Positions 7,220-15,474 of a DNA stretch of 64,000 nucleotides are shown in pieces. The DNA comes from Pseudomonas putida (GTDB taxonomy: Bacteria; Pseudomonadota; Gammaproteobacteria; Pseudomonadales; Pseudomonadaceae), in contig NZ_MINI01000038.1 in the NCBI RefSeq assembly GCF_002906855.1, forward strand, positions 1,116,001 to 1,180,000, in the 5' to 3' direction. Made by a program: the position numbers and the translations under genes. Within the stretch, counting starts at the first letter, position 1. Each line of letters starts with the position of its first letter. The notes beneath the pieces are model-generated. The model saw only the letters and a program-made list of their open reading frames with translations. It searched no databases and was not told where the DNA came from.

Positions 7220-9585
7220 GGTTTGTCTCCATAATGAATCTTATGATGAGCTGCTGGTGTGACAACCCTTAGATTGTCGATGTCGTACACTGCGCCGCCT
7301 TCGCTGATTGGCACCACATGATGCAGCTCAAAACTCTTCTTTTTTCCGTAAAGGTCAGGAGTTCGCGCTCTGGGAGCATGTCCATTTTCCCGCATGCGAA
7401 TAATGTTCTGTTTGGAAAATTGCCTTGAAAGCTCGGGGTCATTTGCAACAATTTTCCAGAGTTTTTCTCGAAAAGCATCGTAACTCCGAAATTCGATACC
7501 TCTAAGCTGATCAGCAATATGTGCCGGTATCGGGGCGCCTTCTCCGCGTGTTGCCTCGCCAAGCCAGAGCCCTGTTATCTGCGCACCGACTCTTGTGGCG
7601 GTACCTGGCTCATACCTGGGGCTCTTGAAAACCACCAGGATAGGCGGCAATCCCGAGTCGATCGGGAAGGTGATGATCAGCCGTTCCTGATCGAGCAGAT
7701 CCAGTGCAGGATAGCTTTCCGTTGTGTTGCTTACAGGGTTGAGGCTGCTGCCGGTGTAAACAATCGTGCCCGGCGCAGCGGGTGGCAGGCTAGTGGAGCT
7801 ACCTTCACCGCCTCCGGGCGGGCTGGCGGGTGTCCAGGTCAGGATGCGCGGTGGGTTCTCCAGTGCGAGGCTGTAAACCTGTCGTTCAGTATCAAATGTT
7901 GCGGCCCTTACCGGCACTGCCTTACCGCCGGGAACCACGTAGAGGCTGATGTCGTTTGCGTCTTCACTACCTGCAAGTAGATAAGGCACATCCACGCTGG
8001 TTGATGAAAGGGCGAGGGCGGCCAGGTCAGGCCCGCCAGGCGGAGCAAGGCTGGAAAGAGGAGTGCTGATCAAGTAGCGCCTTTCTGCGTTACCCAGTGT
8101 CGAAGGCCATGCTGCCGAAAGTATGGCTACAGCCACGGTGGCCGAAGTGGCAGCCAATCGACTTACTGCAGCGGTGATCGTAGCGCGAAGGGCAACCGAC
8201 GCGGCTTCGACAGCGAAGGTCGCTGCCCCAATCGGAATGACGGTCGTCGCAGATGCAACAGAATGGGTGTCGTTGATGTAGTTGATGCGTTGGCGTGCAG
8301 TTTCGGCTTCTGCTTGCTGGCGTGCGGCTTCTTCGGCGGCTATGCGTTCGGCTTCTGCTTGCTGACGTGCGGTTTCTTCGGCAGCTATCCGCGCTGCTTC
8401 TGCTTGCTGACGTGCAGCCTCCTCGGCAGCTGCACGTTCGGCTGCAAGCCTTTCCTGCAGTTGTTTCAGTTCCATCGCTCGCTGGGTGAGGTTCGTCATG
8501 GCCACGCTGAACTGCTGCAAATAGCGAATGGACTCTGTGAGCGCCAGCGCTCGGTGATAATCCGCCCAAAGCACGCCAGCCCGGCGGGTGGCCTGTTCGT
8601 CGACGAGGTCTTGCAGTGCCTCGGTTTGTGGCTTGGAAAGTGGACCGACGATGTTCGGGTTGGAGTCGCCGAAAGCGGGTACCTCGGCTTGCTTCGCACC
8701 GATCAGCGCATTTGCGGCGTTTACATAGGCCGAAAAACGCTGGATGAGGGTATCGGTTTCCTGGGTTGGGGTGGATTGAGCCACTTGGTGTTGCAGGAAG
8801 CTGGGCAGGCAGTCGAAGCAGATCTGCTGTTCATGAAGAATTTGCCCATACCGCCGTTCGATGGCTTTAGGGAGGTCGACAGCAGGTTGGGCAATTTCTG
8901 CCTCGTCAACCTGGCGAGCCATTTCCGGCAGGTCCACCGCCAACGCCTGAAACTTCTGCGCTGCGATGTGCAAGCGGTAGGCGGCATCGACAGAAGCGTT
9001 GAAAGTCTCCCAGACCTGTCGGCCCCATGCCTCGCCAGAGGTACCTATCGGGAATGCGCCATCGTCGTTCAACCGGGTGGCGAAGGAGTCGTAGCGTTTA
9101 TAAAAAGGAATGGCACCGTAGAAGCTGGTTGCCACGGGGGCGATCTGAAGATACTCGGCGCGCCTTTGTTGCAAGCTCGTCGTGGCCAGCTGTTGGCGTA
9201 GCCCCAGATGCTGGACAGGCTGACCCGCAGCTCCCGCGATTGCCTGTTGTTCGATGGCAGCGCGTTCAGCGCTGATTTGTGCGGGAAGTTGCTCAAGAGC
9301 GGGTGCATACTGTTCGGCGTGGATATTGTTGACGGCAGTAAACTCCTCGCCGAAAACCGTTCGCCAGCCTTTTTCCTGGGCGAAAGGGCTAGGCCCTCCA
9401 GTACCTCGAGGCCGCCCTGCATCCAGCCCCCAGCCGCCATAGCCGGTCCCGGTTAACGGCGGCAACGGGCTGAGAGACACGCGGTCTGGAGCTTGTGCGC
9501 GCGTCAAGACGCCCTCGTTCAGATGCAGCGCACCGCGGGAATCACGGAAGGGTTCACCAAAATTGACGGTTTCATTTTGAGCCAT
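7216..9585 (-). CDS. S-type pyocin-like bacteriocin with HNH DNase domain
   Basis: A 789-residue bacteriocin. Residues about 1-370 are an N-terminal region, probably receptor binding, that I cannot assign to a family. Residues about 372-435 are an Ala/Glu/Gln/Arg coiled coil made of three 15-residue repeats. Residues about 440-640 resemble the pyocin S translocation domain, beginning with an Ala-rich hydrophobic stretch. The last ~130 residues are an HNH DNase with an intact motif (HHVVPISEGGAVYDIDN, then HHKIHYG). The frame is open to 9615, but the ATG at 9585 has CAGGAGG 8 nt upstream. It should kill related strains by cleaving DNA after import. I found no convincing LexA box or PrtN P-box upstream, so its regulation is unclear. 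Confidence 0.92.
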   Translation of the reverse strand: MAQNETVNFGEPFRDSRGALHLNEGVLTRAQAPDRVSLSPLPPLTGTGYGGWGLDAGRPRGTGGPSPFAQEKGWRTVFGEEFTAVNNIHAEQYAPALEQLPAQISAERAAIEQQAIAGAAGQPVQHLGLRQQLATTSLQQRRAEYLQIAPVATSFYGAIPFYKRYDSFATRLNDDGAFPIGTSGEAWGRQVWETFNASVDAAYRLHIAAQKFQALAVDLPEMARQVDEAEIAQPAVDLPKAIERRYGQILHEQQICFDCLPSFLQHQVAQSTPTQETDTLIQRFSAYVNAANALIGAKQAEVPAFGDSNPNIVGPLSKPQTEALQDLVDEQATRRAGVLWADYHRALALTESIRYLQQFSVAMTNLTQRAMELKQLQERLAAERAAAEEAARQQAEAARIAAEETARQQAEAERIAAEEAARQQAEAETARQRINYINDTHSVASATTVIPIGAATFAVEAASVALRATITAAVSRLAATSATVAVAILSAAWPSTLGNAERRYLISTPLSSLAPPGGPDLAALALSSTSVDVPYLLAGSEDANDISLYVVPGGKAVPVRAATFDTERQVYSLALENPPRILTWTPASPPGGGEGSSTSLPPAAPGTIVYTGSSLNPVSNTTESYPALDLLDQERLIITFPIDSGLPPILVVFKSPRYEPGTATRVGAQITGLWLGEATRGEGAPIPAHIADQLRGIEFRSYDAFREKLWKIVANDPELSRQFSKQNIIRMRENGHAPRARTPDLYGKKKSFELHHVVPISEGGAVYDIDNLRVVTPAAHHKIHYGDKP
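8290..8424 (-). repeat. Three tandem 45-bp repeats inside the bacteriocin gene
   Basis: Three in-frame copies of a 45-bp unit encode 15-residue blocks of the type EEAARQQAEAARIAA. The copies differ by a few substitutions and lie in the predicted coiled coil that separates the N-terminal and translocation regions. Such repeats can expand or contract by recombination. Confidence 0.85.
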
Positions 9586-9699
9586 GTAGTCATCCTCCTG
9601 GTCGCTACATGGCAAAGCGTGCTCCAGGCAGTTTTTCCTGTATGTCAGGCGCTGCTCGTCAATCAGTAGGAGTATTCCTGCTGACTGGAAAGATCTGGT

Positions 9700-10179
9700 T
9701 TAAATGTGCTTTTCGGAAACAGGAATAACGCGCTTTTCCTTAACAGCCTTATAGGAAAAACTCGAATAAATCTCCTTCACCCCCGGCAACCGCTGCAGCA
9801 CTTCCCGGGTAAATTCCCCAAACGACTCCAGATCCCTCGCCAGAATTTCCAACAGAAAGTCATACCGTCCGGATATGTTGTGACAGGACACTATCTCGGG
9901 AATCTCCATCAGCCTTTGCTCGAACGCCAAAGCCATATCCTTGGTATGCGAGTCCATCATGATGCTGACGAACGCCGTCACCCCAAACCCCAGCGACTTG
10001 GGCGACAAGATGGCTTGGTAACCGGTGATGTAGCCGTTGTCCTCCAGCAGCTTGACCCGTCGCCAGCAAGGCGAGGTGGTCAGCGCAACCTGGTCGGCGA
10101 GTTCGGAGATGGTCAGGCGGGCATTGTCCTGCAAGGCCGCGAGCAGGGCGCGATCGGTACGGTCGAGGCTTGAAGGCAT
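9700..10179 (-). CDS. mdeR: Lrp/AsnC-family regulator, probable MdeR
   Basis: 159 residues with an N-terminal winged HTH (LDRTDRALLAALQDNARLT, then ISELADQVALTTSPCWRRVK) and a C-terminal ligand-binding domain ending in GVKEIYSSFSYKAVK. It is divergent from the methionine gamma-lyase gene, the arrangement known for P. putida mdeR-mdeA, where MdeR is the Lrp-like activator of mdeA. Length and context match. A long dyad in the 127-nt intergenic region is a likely binding site. The assignment rests on family plus synteny; the effector is presumably L-methionine. Confidence 0.85.
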   Translation of the reverse strand: MPSSLDRTDRALLAALQDNARLTISELADQVALTTSPCWRRVKLLEDNGYITGYQAILSPKSLGFGVTAFVSIMMDSHTKDMALAFEQRLMEIPEIVSCHNISGRYDFLLEILARDLESFGEFTREVLQRLPGVKEIYSSFSYKAVKEKRVIPVSEKHI

Positions 10180-10213
10180 GATTTGCCCTCCTGTTGTTGT
10201 ATTTGTTGTTTCC

Positions 10214-10252
10214 TTTCCAAAACAAGCGCGAATGCTTGGGCTATTTTGGAAA
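10214..10252. promoter_or_regulatory. Nested dyad between mdeR and mdeA, probable Lrp-type operator
   Basis: Outer arms TTTCCAAAA (10214-10222) and TTTTGGAAA (10244-10252) are perfect inverted repeats. Inside them lie CAAGC (10223-10227) and GCTTG (10234-10238). The whole dyad spans 39 bp of the divergent intergenic region. Lrp/AsnC dimers bind such AT-rich dyads. That MdeR is the ligand is inferred from position. Confidence 0.65.
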
Positions 10253-10306
10253 AATTCAGGCAGCTCGGTGGCATAAGCTTATAGCAAACCACCAGAGGCT
10301 GTTGCC

Positions 10307-11503
10307 ATGCGCGACTCCCATAACAACACCGGTTTTTCCACCCGCGCCATCCATCATGGCTACGACCCGCTTTCCCACGGCGGCGCCTTGGTGCCACCGG
10401 TTTACCAGACTGCAACCTATGCCTTCCCCAGCGTTGAATACGGCGCAGCGTGCTTTGCCGGGGAGGAGGGCGGGCACTTCTACAGCCGCATCTCCAACCC
10501 GACTTTGGCGTTGCTGGAGCAGCGTATGGCGTCCCTCGAAGGGGGTGAGGCCGGCCTGGCGCTGGCCTCGGGCATGGGGGCCATCACCTCGACCTTGTGG
10601 ACCCTGCTACGCCCTGGCGACGAGCTGATTGTCGGGCGCACGGTGTATGGCTGCACCTTCGCCTACATGCACCATGGCATTGGCGAGTTCGGGGTAAAGG
10701 TCCGCCATGTCGACCTCAATGACACCAAGACGCTAAAGGCGGCGATTACCCACAAGACCCGGATGATCTACTTCGAAACCCCGGCCAACCCGAACATGCA
10801 ACTGGTCGATATCGCGGCAGTGGCCGAAGCGGCAAGGGGGCATGACCTGCATATCGTGGTCGACAACACCTATTGCACGCCCTACCTGCAACGGCCACTG
10901 GAGCTGGGGGCTGACTTGGTCGTGCATTCGGCGACCAAGTACCTCAGCGGCCACGGCGATATCACTGCAGGCTTGGTAATCGGGCGCAAGGCGCTGGTGG
11001 ACCGGATTCGCCTGGAAGGCCTCAAGGACATGACTGGCGCGGTGCTATCACCGCACGACGCCTCGCTGCTGATGCGTGGCATCAAGACGCTCGCCTTGCG
11101 CATGGACCGTCACTGCGCGAATGCCCAGCAGGTTGCCGAGTTTCTTGCGCGCCAGCCGCAGGTGGAGCTGATTCAATATCCTGGGCTGCCATCGTTTGCC
11201 CAATACGAACTGGCGCAGCGGCAGATGCGCTTGCCGGGCGGCATGATCGCTTTCGAACTCAAGGGCGGGATCGAAGCCGGGCGGCGATTCATGAATGCTC
11301 TGCAACTGTTTGCCAGGGCGGTGAGTCTGGGTGATGCCGAGTCGCTGGCGCAGCACCCGGCGAGCATGACCCATTCCAGCTATACGCCCGAGGAGCGGGC
11401 GCATCACGGCATTTCCGAGGGGTTGGTGCGGTTGTCGGTGGGGCTGGAGGATGTGGAGGATCTGCTGGCTGATTTGGAGCAGGCATTGAAGGCTTGCAGC
11501 TAG
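10307..11503 (+). CDS. mdeA: L-methionine gamma-lyase (PLP enzyme)
   Basis: 398 residues, the exact length of the P. putida enzyme, of the Cys/Met-metabolism PLP family. It degrades L-methionine to methanethiol, ammonia and 2-oxobutyrate. The PLP lysine is Lys211 (SATKYLSGHGD). The gamma-lyase hallmark Cys116 with Tyr114 (VYGCTF) is present, as is the cofactor-phosphate motif YSRISNP. Cys116 is what separates this enzyme from cystathionine gamma-lyases and gamma-synthases. It is divergent from the mdeR-type regulator. The E1-like mdeB reported downstream in P. putida is absent here; yhcB on the other strand follows. Confidence 0.93.
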   Translation: MRDSHNNTGFSTRAIHHGYDPLSHGGALVPPVYQTATYAFPSVEYGAACFAGEEGGHFYSRISNPTLALLEQRMASLEGGEAGLALASGMGAITSTLWTLLRPGDELIVGRTVYGCTFAYMHHGIGEFGVKVRHVDLNDTKTLKAAITHKTRMIYFETPANPNMQLVDIAAVAEAARGHDLHIVVDNTYCTPYLQRPLELGADLVVHSATKYLSGHGDITAGLVIGRKALVDRIRLEGLKDMTGAVLSPHDASLLMRGIKTLALRMDRHCANAQQVAEFLARQPQVELIQYPGLPSFAQYELAQRQMRLPGGMIAFELKGGIEAGRRFMNALQLFARAVSLGDAESLAQHPASMTHSSYTPEERAHHGISEGLVRLSVGLEDVEDLLADLEQALKACS

Positions 11504-11565
11504 GTTGCCTGTTGCGGGCCTCTTCACGCCGAACCGCCGCGAAGAGACCAGTAAATCCAGCCCAA

Positions 11566-11589
11566 GAAAAAGGCCTCATGCGAGGCCTT
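11566..11589 (-). terminator. Terminator of yhcB, shared with mdeA
   Basis: Stem AAGGCCTC / GAGGCCTT with ATGC loop. On the reverse strand it is followed by TTTTTC, a good U-tract for yhcB. On the forward strand the tract (GTTCATTT) is weaker but may also serve mdeA, since the two genes converge. Confidence 0.75.
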
Positions 11590-11596
11590 GTTCATT

Positions 11597-12034
11597 TCAG
11601 CGCTTGAGCCCGTAGCTCTCGTCGAGCATGCCCGGCGAGTTCGGCGACTTCGGTGCATAGTCACGTGGCACTTCAGCGGTGTCTTTCGGCGGGGTCAGGC
11701 GGTCACGCGGACCCTGGGTGCCCTCCGAATGCAGTGCGGCGAGCAGACGCTGACGGGTCAGCTCGTCGAGCGCCAGGTGGTTGGCGCCGTCGGCCAGGTG
11801 ATCCTGCACGTCCTGGTAGCTCTGGGTCAGCTTCTTGACCAGTACCGCGGTGCTGTTGAAATGGGTAACCACCTGGTTCTGGTAGCTGTCGAAGCGCTGC
11901 TGGATATCATCCAGCTGACGCTGGGTGCTGCTGGGCGCCGCGTTGGGCAGCAGGCGGGCCACGATGAAACCGACCGCCACACCGATGACCAGGGCCAGGG
12001 TTGGCAACAACCAAACAAGGAGCGAGAGTTCCAC
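11597..12034 (-). CDS. yhcB: YhcB/ZapG family (DUF1043) inner-membrane protein
   Basis: 145 residues. One N-terminal membrane helix (about residues 5-27), then a cytoplasmic coiled-coil segment (STQRQLDDIQQRFDSYQNQV) and a Pro-rich disordered tail. This is the layout of YhcB/ZapG, a protein linked to cell division and envelope synthesis in enterics. Translation starts at a GTG (12034) with a GAAGGA ribosome site. It is divergent from the alpha/beta hydrolase gene. Confidence 0.85.
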   Translation of the reverse strand: MELSLLVWLLPTLALVIGVAVGFIVARLLPNAAPSSTQRQLDDIQQRFDSYQNQVVTHFNSTAVLVKKLTQSYQDVQDHLADGANHLALDELTRQRLLAALHSEGTQGPRDRLTPPKDTAEVPRDYAPKSPNSPGMLDESYGLKR

Positions 12035-12169
12035 GAGTCCTTCCTCTATAAACGGCTTTGCTTTACGTTAACGGCTCAGACCTGCGCTGTATACCGCGAG
12101 CGATCGCAAATCAGAACAGAATTCCTCACCTAGACGAAACGACCCCCTTCGAGGTCACGGAGTAGTGCC

Positions 12170-12805
12170 TTGCTTGTCCGCGAAACCCCCTTGTTCATCG
12201 ACGGCCCGATCGGCCAGCTGGAAGCCTTGTACCTGGACGTGGCCGATGCCCGCGGTGCGGTGCTGATCTGCCACCCCAACCCGGTACAGGGCGGCACCAT
12301 GCTCAACAAGGTGGTCTCGACCCTGCAGCGCACCGCCCGCGACGCTGGCTACGTGACCCTGCGCTTCAACTACCGCGGTGTCGGCCAGAGCGCCGGCAGC
12401 CATGACATGGGCGCTGGCGAAGTGGCCGATGCCGAGGCGGCGGCGGCCTGGTTGCGTGCCAGGCACCCCGAGCTGCCGTTGGTACTGATGGGCTTCTCGT
12501 TCGGCGGCTTTGTCGCCACCAGCCTGGCCGGGCGCCTGGAAGCGCAAGGCGTGGAGTTGCAGCAGCTGTTCATGATCGCCCCGGCGGTGATGCGCCTGAC
12601 CGCCGACTTCCCGCTGCCGCAGCGCTGCCCGATCGCCGTGGTGCAGCCTGACGCCGACGAAGTCGTCGATCCGCAGCTGGTTTACCAATGGTCCGACGCA
12701 CTGGGGCGCCCCCATGAGCTGCTGAAAGTGGCAGAATGCGGACACTTCTTCCATGGCAAGCTGACCGATCTGAAGGATCTGCTGCTGCCGCGCCTTTCGA
12801 ACTGA
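12170..12805 (+). CDS. Alpha/beta hydrolase
   Basis: 211 residues of a compact alpha/beta-hydrolase fold. Visible are CHPNPVQGGTM near the oxyanion region, the nucleophile elbow GFSFGG (Ser near residue 110), a likely acidic residue in VQPDADEVVD, and the catalytic His in CGHFFHG. The substrate is unknown; relatives of this small dienelactone-hydrolase-like group are annotated only as hydrolases. The start is a TTG at 12170 with GGAG 7 nt upstream; no ATG fits the N-terminus better. It lies 25 nt ahead of trpS and is probably co-transcribed. Confidence 0.85.
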   Translation: MLVRETPLFIDGPIGQLEALYLDVADARGAVLICHPNPVQGGTMLNKVVSTLQRTARDAGYVTLRFNYRGVGQSAGSHDMGAGEVADAEAAAAWLRARHPELPLVLMGFSFGGFVATSLAGRLEAQGVELQQLFMIAPAVMRLTADFPLPQRCPIAVVQPDADEVVDPQLVYQWSDALGRPHELLKVAECGHFFHGKLTDLKDLLLPRLSN

Positions 12806-12830
12806 GCCAAGCCTGAATAAGCGAACACCC

Positions 12831-14180
12831 ATGACCACGCGCATCCTCACCGGTATCACCACCACCGGCACCCCGCACCTGGGCAACTACGCCGGCGCCA
12901 TCCGCCCGGCGATCGTCGCCAGCCAGCAACCGGGTGTCGACTCGTTCTACTTCCTGGCCGACTACCACGCCCTGATCAAGTGCGACGACCCGCTGCGCAT
13001 CCAGCGCTCGCGCCTGGAAATCGCCGCCACCTGGCTGGCTGGTGGCCTGGACCCGGCGAAGGTGACCTTCTACCGCCAGTCCGACATCCCCGAGATCCCC
13101 GAGCTGACCTGGCTGCTGACCTGCGTTGCGGCCAAGGGCCTGCTCAACCGCGCCCACGCCTACAAGGCCTCGGTGGACAAGAACCTGGAAGCCGGCGAAG
13201 ACCCGGATGCCGGCGTGACCATGGGCCTGTACAGCTACCCGGTGCTGATGGCCGCGGACATCCTGATGTTCAACGCCAACAAGGTGCCGGTCGGTCGTGA
13301 CCAGATCCAGCACGTGGAAATGGCCCGCGACATCGGCCAGCGTTTCAACCACCTGTTCGGCCAGGGCAACGACTTCTTCGCCCTGCCGGAAGCGGTGATC
13401 GAAGAGAGCGTGGCCACCCTGCCGGGCCTGGACGGTCGCAAGATGTCCAAGAGCTACGACAACACCATCCCGCTGTTCACCAGCGCCAAGGACATGAAAG
13501 ACGCCATCTCGCGCATCGTCACCGACTCGCGTGCACCTGGCGAAGCCAAGGATCCGGACAATTCGCATCTGTTCACCCTGTTCCAGGCCTTCTCGACGCC
13601 GTCGCAGTGCGCCGAGTTCCGCGAAGAGCTGTTGCAGGGCCTTGGTTGGGGCGAAGCGAAGCAACGCCTGTTCCAGCTGCTCGACGGCCAGCTGGCCGAG
13701 AAGCGCGAGCACTACCGCCAGCTGATCGCGCGCCCGGCAGACCTGGAGGACATCCTCCTGACCGGCGCCGCCAAGGCCCGCAAGATCGCCACGCCGTTCC
13801 TCGAACAGCTGCGTGAAGCCGTTGGCCTGCGCTCGTTCCGCAGCAGCGTACAGGCCAGCACCGAAGTGAAGAAGAAAGCCGCCAAGAGCGCGCGCTTCGT
13901 CAGCTTCCGTGACGAAGACGGCAGCTTCCGCTTCCGCCTGCTGGCCGCCGATGGCGAGCAATTGCTGCTTTCGCGCAGCTTCGCCGACGGCAAGAGTGCC
14001 GGTGCCGTGAGCAAGCAGCTGCAGCAGGGCTCTGATGCCGACGTGCGCGTTGACGGCCTGGGCTTCAGCTTGTGGCTGAACGACGAGCAGGTTGCCGACG
14101 GGCCGCAGTTCGACAGCGCCGAAGCCCGTGATTCGGCTATCGAAAGCCTGCGTGTAGCGCTTGCACCACAACCGGACTGA
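12831..14180 (+). CDS. trpS: Tryptophanyl-tRNA synthetase
   Basis: 449 residues, class I synthetase that charges tRNA-Trp. The HIGH-equivalent is TPHLGNY (about 14-20) and the KMSKS loop is exact (about 204-208). The catalytic core ends near residue 335. The ~110 extra C-terminal residues make it longer than the ~335-residue E. coli enzyme; such an extended form is usual in pseudomonads. Cys- and Tyr-containing segments around LPGLDGRKMSKS are intact. A REP element and a strong terminator follow. Confidence 0.96.
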   Translation: MTTRILTGITTTGTPHLGNYAGAIRPAIVASQQPGVDSFYFLADYHALIKCDDPLRIQRSRLEIAATWLAGGLDPAKVTFYRQSDIPEIPELTWLLTCVAAKGLLNRAHAYKASVDKNLEAGEDPDAGVTMGLYSYPVLMAADILMFNANKVPVGRDQIQHVEMARDIGQRFNHLFGQGNDFFALPEAVIEESVATLPGLDGRKMSKSYDNTIPLFTSAKDMKDAISRIVTDSRAPGEAKDPDNSHLFTLFQAFSTPSQCAEFREELLQGLGWGEAKQRLFQLLDGQLAEKREHYRQLIARPADLEDILLTGAAKARKIATPFLEQLREAVGLRSFRSSVQASTEVKKKAAKSARFVSFRDEDGSFRFRLLAADGEQLLLSRSFADGKSAGAVSKQLQQGSDADVRVDGLGFSLWLNDEQVADGPQFDSAEARDSAIESLRVALAPQPD

Positions 14181-14191
14181 CGCATTTCGCC

Positions 14192-14233
14192 TGTAGGAGC
14201 GGGCTTGCCCCGCGAACACCGGCAAAGCCGGTG
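14192..14233. repeat. REP element
   Basis: The string TGTAGGAGCGGGCTTGCC begins a Pseudomonas putida-type REP with an imperfect palindrome (GCGGGCTTGCCCCGC). A second hairpin follows at once (CACCGGC-AAA-GCCGGTG). It lies between the trpS stop and its terminator. Confidence 0.85.
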
Positions 14234-14293
14234 CCATCCAGCACATTACTGGTATGGATGAGGCATATTGACGCAAGTCTGATTGCCATTAAG

Positions 14294-14326
14294 CGGGCCT
14301 GTCGCTACAGTGACGGCCCGTTTTTT
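14294..14326 (+). terminator. Intrinsic terminator of trpS
   Basis: Stem CGGGCC / GGCCCG extended by GTC / GAC after a single bulged T, followed by six T. It lies 20 nt before zapE, so it insulates zapE from trpS transcription. Confidence 0.85.
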
Positions 14327-14346
14327 GTTGCCTCGCTAACGAAATC

Positions 14347-15441
14347 ATGACGCCCCTAGAACGATATCAAGCAGATCTGAAACGTCCCGACTTCTTCCAT
14401 GACGCGGCGCAGGAAACTGCGGTACGTCACCTGCAGCGTCTGTACGACGACCTGGTGCACGCGCAGAACAACAAGCCTGGTGTGTTCGGCAAGCTGTTCG
14501 GCAAGAAGGAGCAGACGCCGGTCAAAGGCCTGTACTTCTGGGGTGGAGTAGGGCGTGGCAAGACCTACCTGGTCGACACCTTCTATGAAGCGCTGCCGTT
14601 CAAGCAGAAGATGCGCACGCACTTCCACCGCTTCATGAAGCGCGTCCACGAGGAAATGAAAACCCTCAAGGGTGAGAAGAACCCGCTGACCTTGATCGCC
14701 AAGCGCTTCAGCGAAGAAGCCAAGGTGATCTGCTTCGACGAATTCTTCGTATCCGACATCACCGATGCCATGATCCTCGGCACCTTGATGGAGGAGCTGT
14801 TCAAGAACGGCGTCTCGCTGGTGGCGACCTCCAACATCGTCCCCGACGGCCTGTACAAGGACGGCCTGCAGCGCGCACGCTTCCTGCCGGCCATCGCCAT
14901 GATCAAGCAGTACACCGACGTGGTGAACGTCGACAGTGGTGTCGACTACCGCCTGCGTCACCTGGAGCAGGCCGAACTGTTCCACTTCCCGCTCAATGAT
15001 GCGGCGCACCAGAGCATGCGCGCCAGCTTCAAGGCGCTGACGCCCGAGTGCACCCAGGCAGTCGAGAACGACGTGCTGATGATCGAAAACCGCCCGATCA
15101 ATGCCCTGCGCACCTGCGACGACGTCGCCTGGTTCGACTTCCGCGCCCTGTGCGACGGGCCCCGCAGCCAGAACGACTACATCGAGCTGGGCAAGATCTT
15201 CCATGCCGTGTTGCTGAGCAACGTGGAGCAGATGGGCGTCACCACCGACGACATCGCCCGCCGCTTCATCAACATGGTGGACGAGTTCTACGACCGCAAC
15301 GTCAAGCTGATCATCTCGGCCGAAGTGGAACTCAAGGACCTGTACACCGGCGGGCGCCTGAGCTTCGAGTTCCAGCGGACCTTGAGCCGCTTGCTGGAAA
15401 TGCAGTCGCACGAATTCCTGTCGCGTGCGCACAAGCCATAA
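14347..15441 (+). CDS. zapE: ZapE, cell-division ATPase (AFG1-like)
   Basis: 364 residues of the AFG1/ZapE family. The Walker A is WGGVGRGKTYLVD (about 65-73) and the Walker B is VICFDEFFVSDI, followed by the sensor ATSN and the arginine in GVDYRLR. In E. coli ZapE binds the Z-ring during constriction and modulates FtsZ bundling in an ATP-dependent way. In pseudomonads it lies in this trpS-rplM interval. Its end faces the GlxA-type gene across a shared hairpin. Confidence 0.93.
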   Translation: MTPLERYQADLKRPDFFHDAAQETAVRHLQRLYDDLVHAQNNKPGVFGKLFGKKEQTPVKGLYFWGGVGRGKTYLVDTFYEALPFKQKMRTHFHRFMKRVHEEMKTLKGEKNPLTLIAKRFSEEAKVICFDEFFVSDITDAMILGTLMEELFKNGVSLVATSNIVPDGLYKDGLQRARFLPAIAMIKQYTDVVNVDSGVDYRLRHLEQAELFHFPLNDAAHQSMRASFKALTPECTQAVENDVLMIENRPINALRTCDDVAWFDFRALCDGPRSQNDYIELGKIFHAVLLSNVEQMGVTTDDIARRFINMVDEFYDRNVKLIISAEVELKDLYTGGRLSFEFQRTLSRLLEMQSHEFLSRAHKP

Positions 15442-15448
15442 GAAAGTT

Positions 15449-15469
15449 GGGGGCTGCAAAGCAGCCCCT
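15449..15469. terminator. Bidirectional stem-loop between converging zapE and the AraC gene
   Basis: GGGGCTGC-AAA-GCAGCCCC at 15450-15468, between two converging genes 33 nt apart. No long U-tract on either strand. Same family as the hairpins at 53771 and 50864. Confidence 0.6.
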
Positions 15470-15474
15470 AGGCC

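Noticed and set aside
9650..9664. Possible LexA box (CTG...CAG) upstream of the bacteriocin
   Set aside because: The half-sites are 9 nt apart, while the Pseudomonas LexA box needs 10; the flanks do not fit.
12570..14276. 568-codon antisense frame over trpS
   Set aside because: Shadow frame; trpS motifs (TPHLGNY, KMSKS) settle the coding strand.
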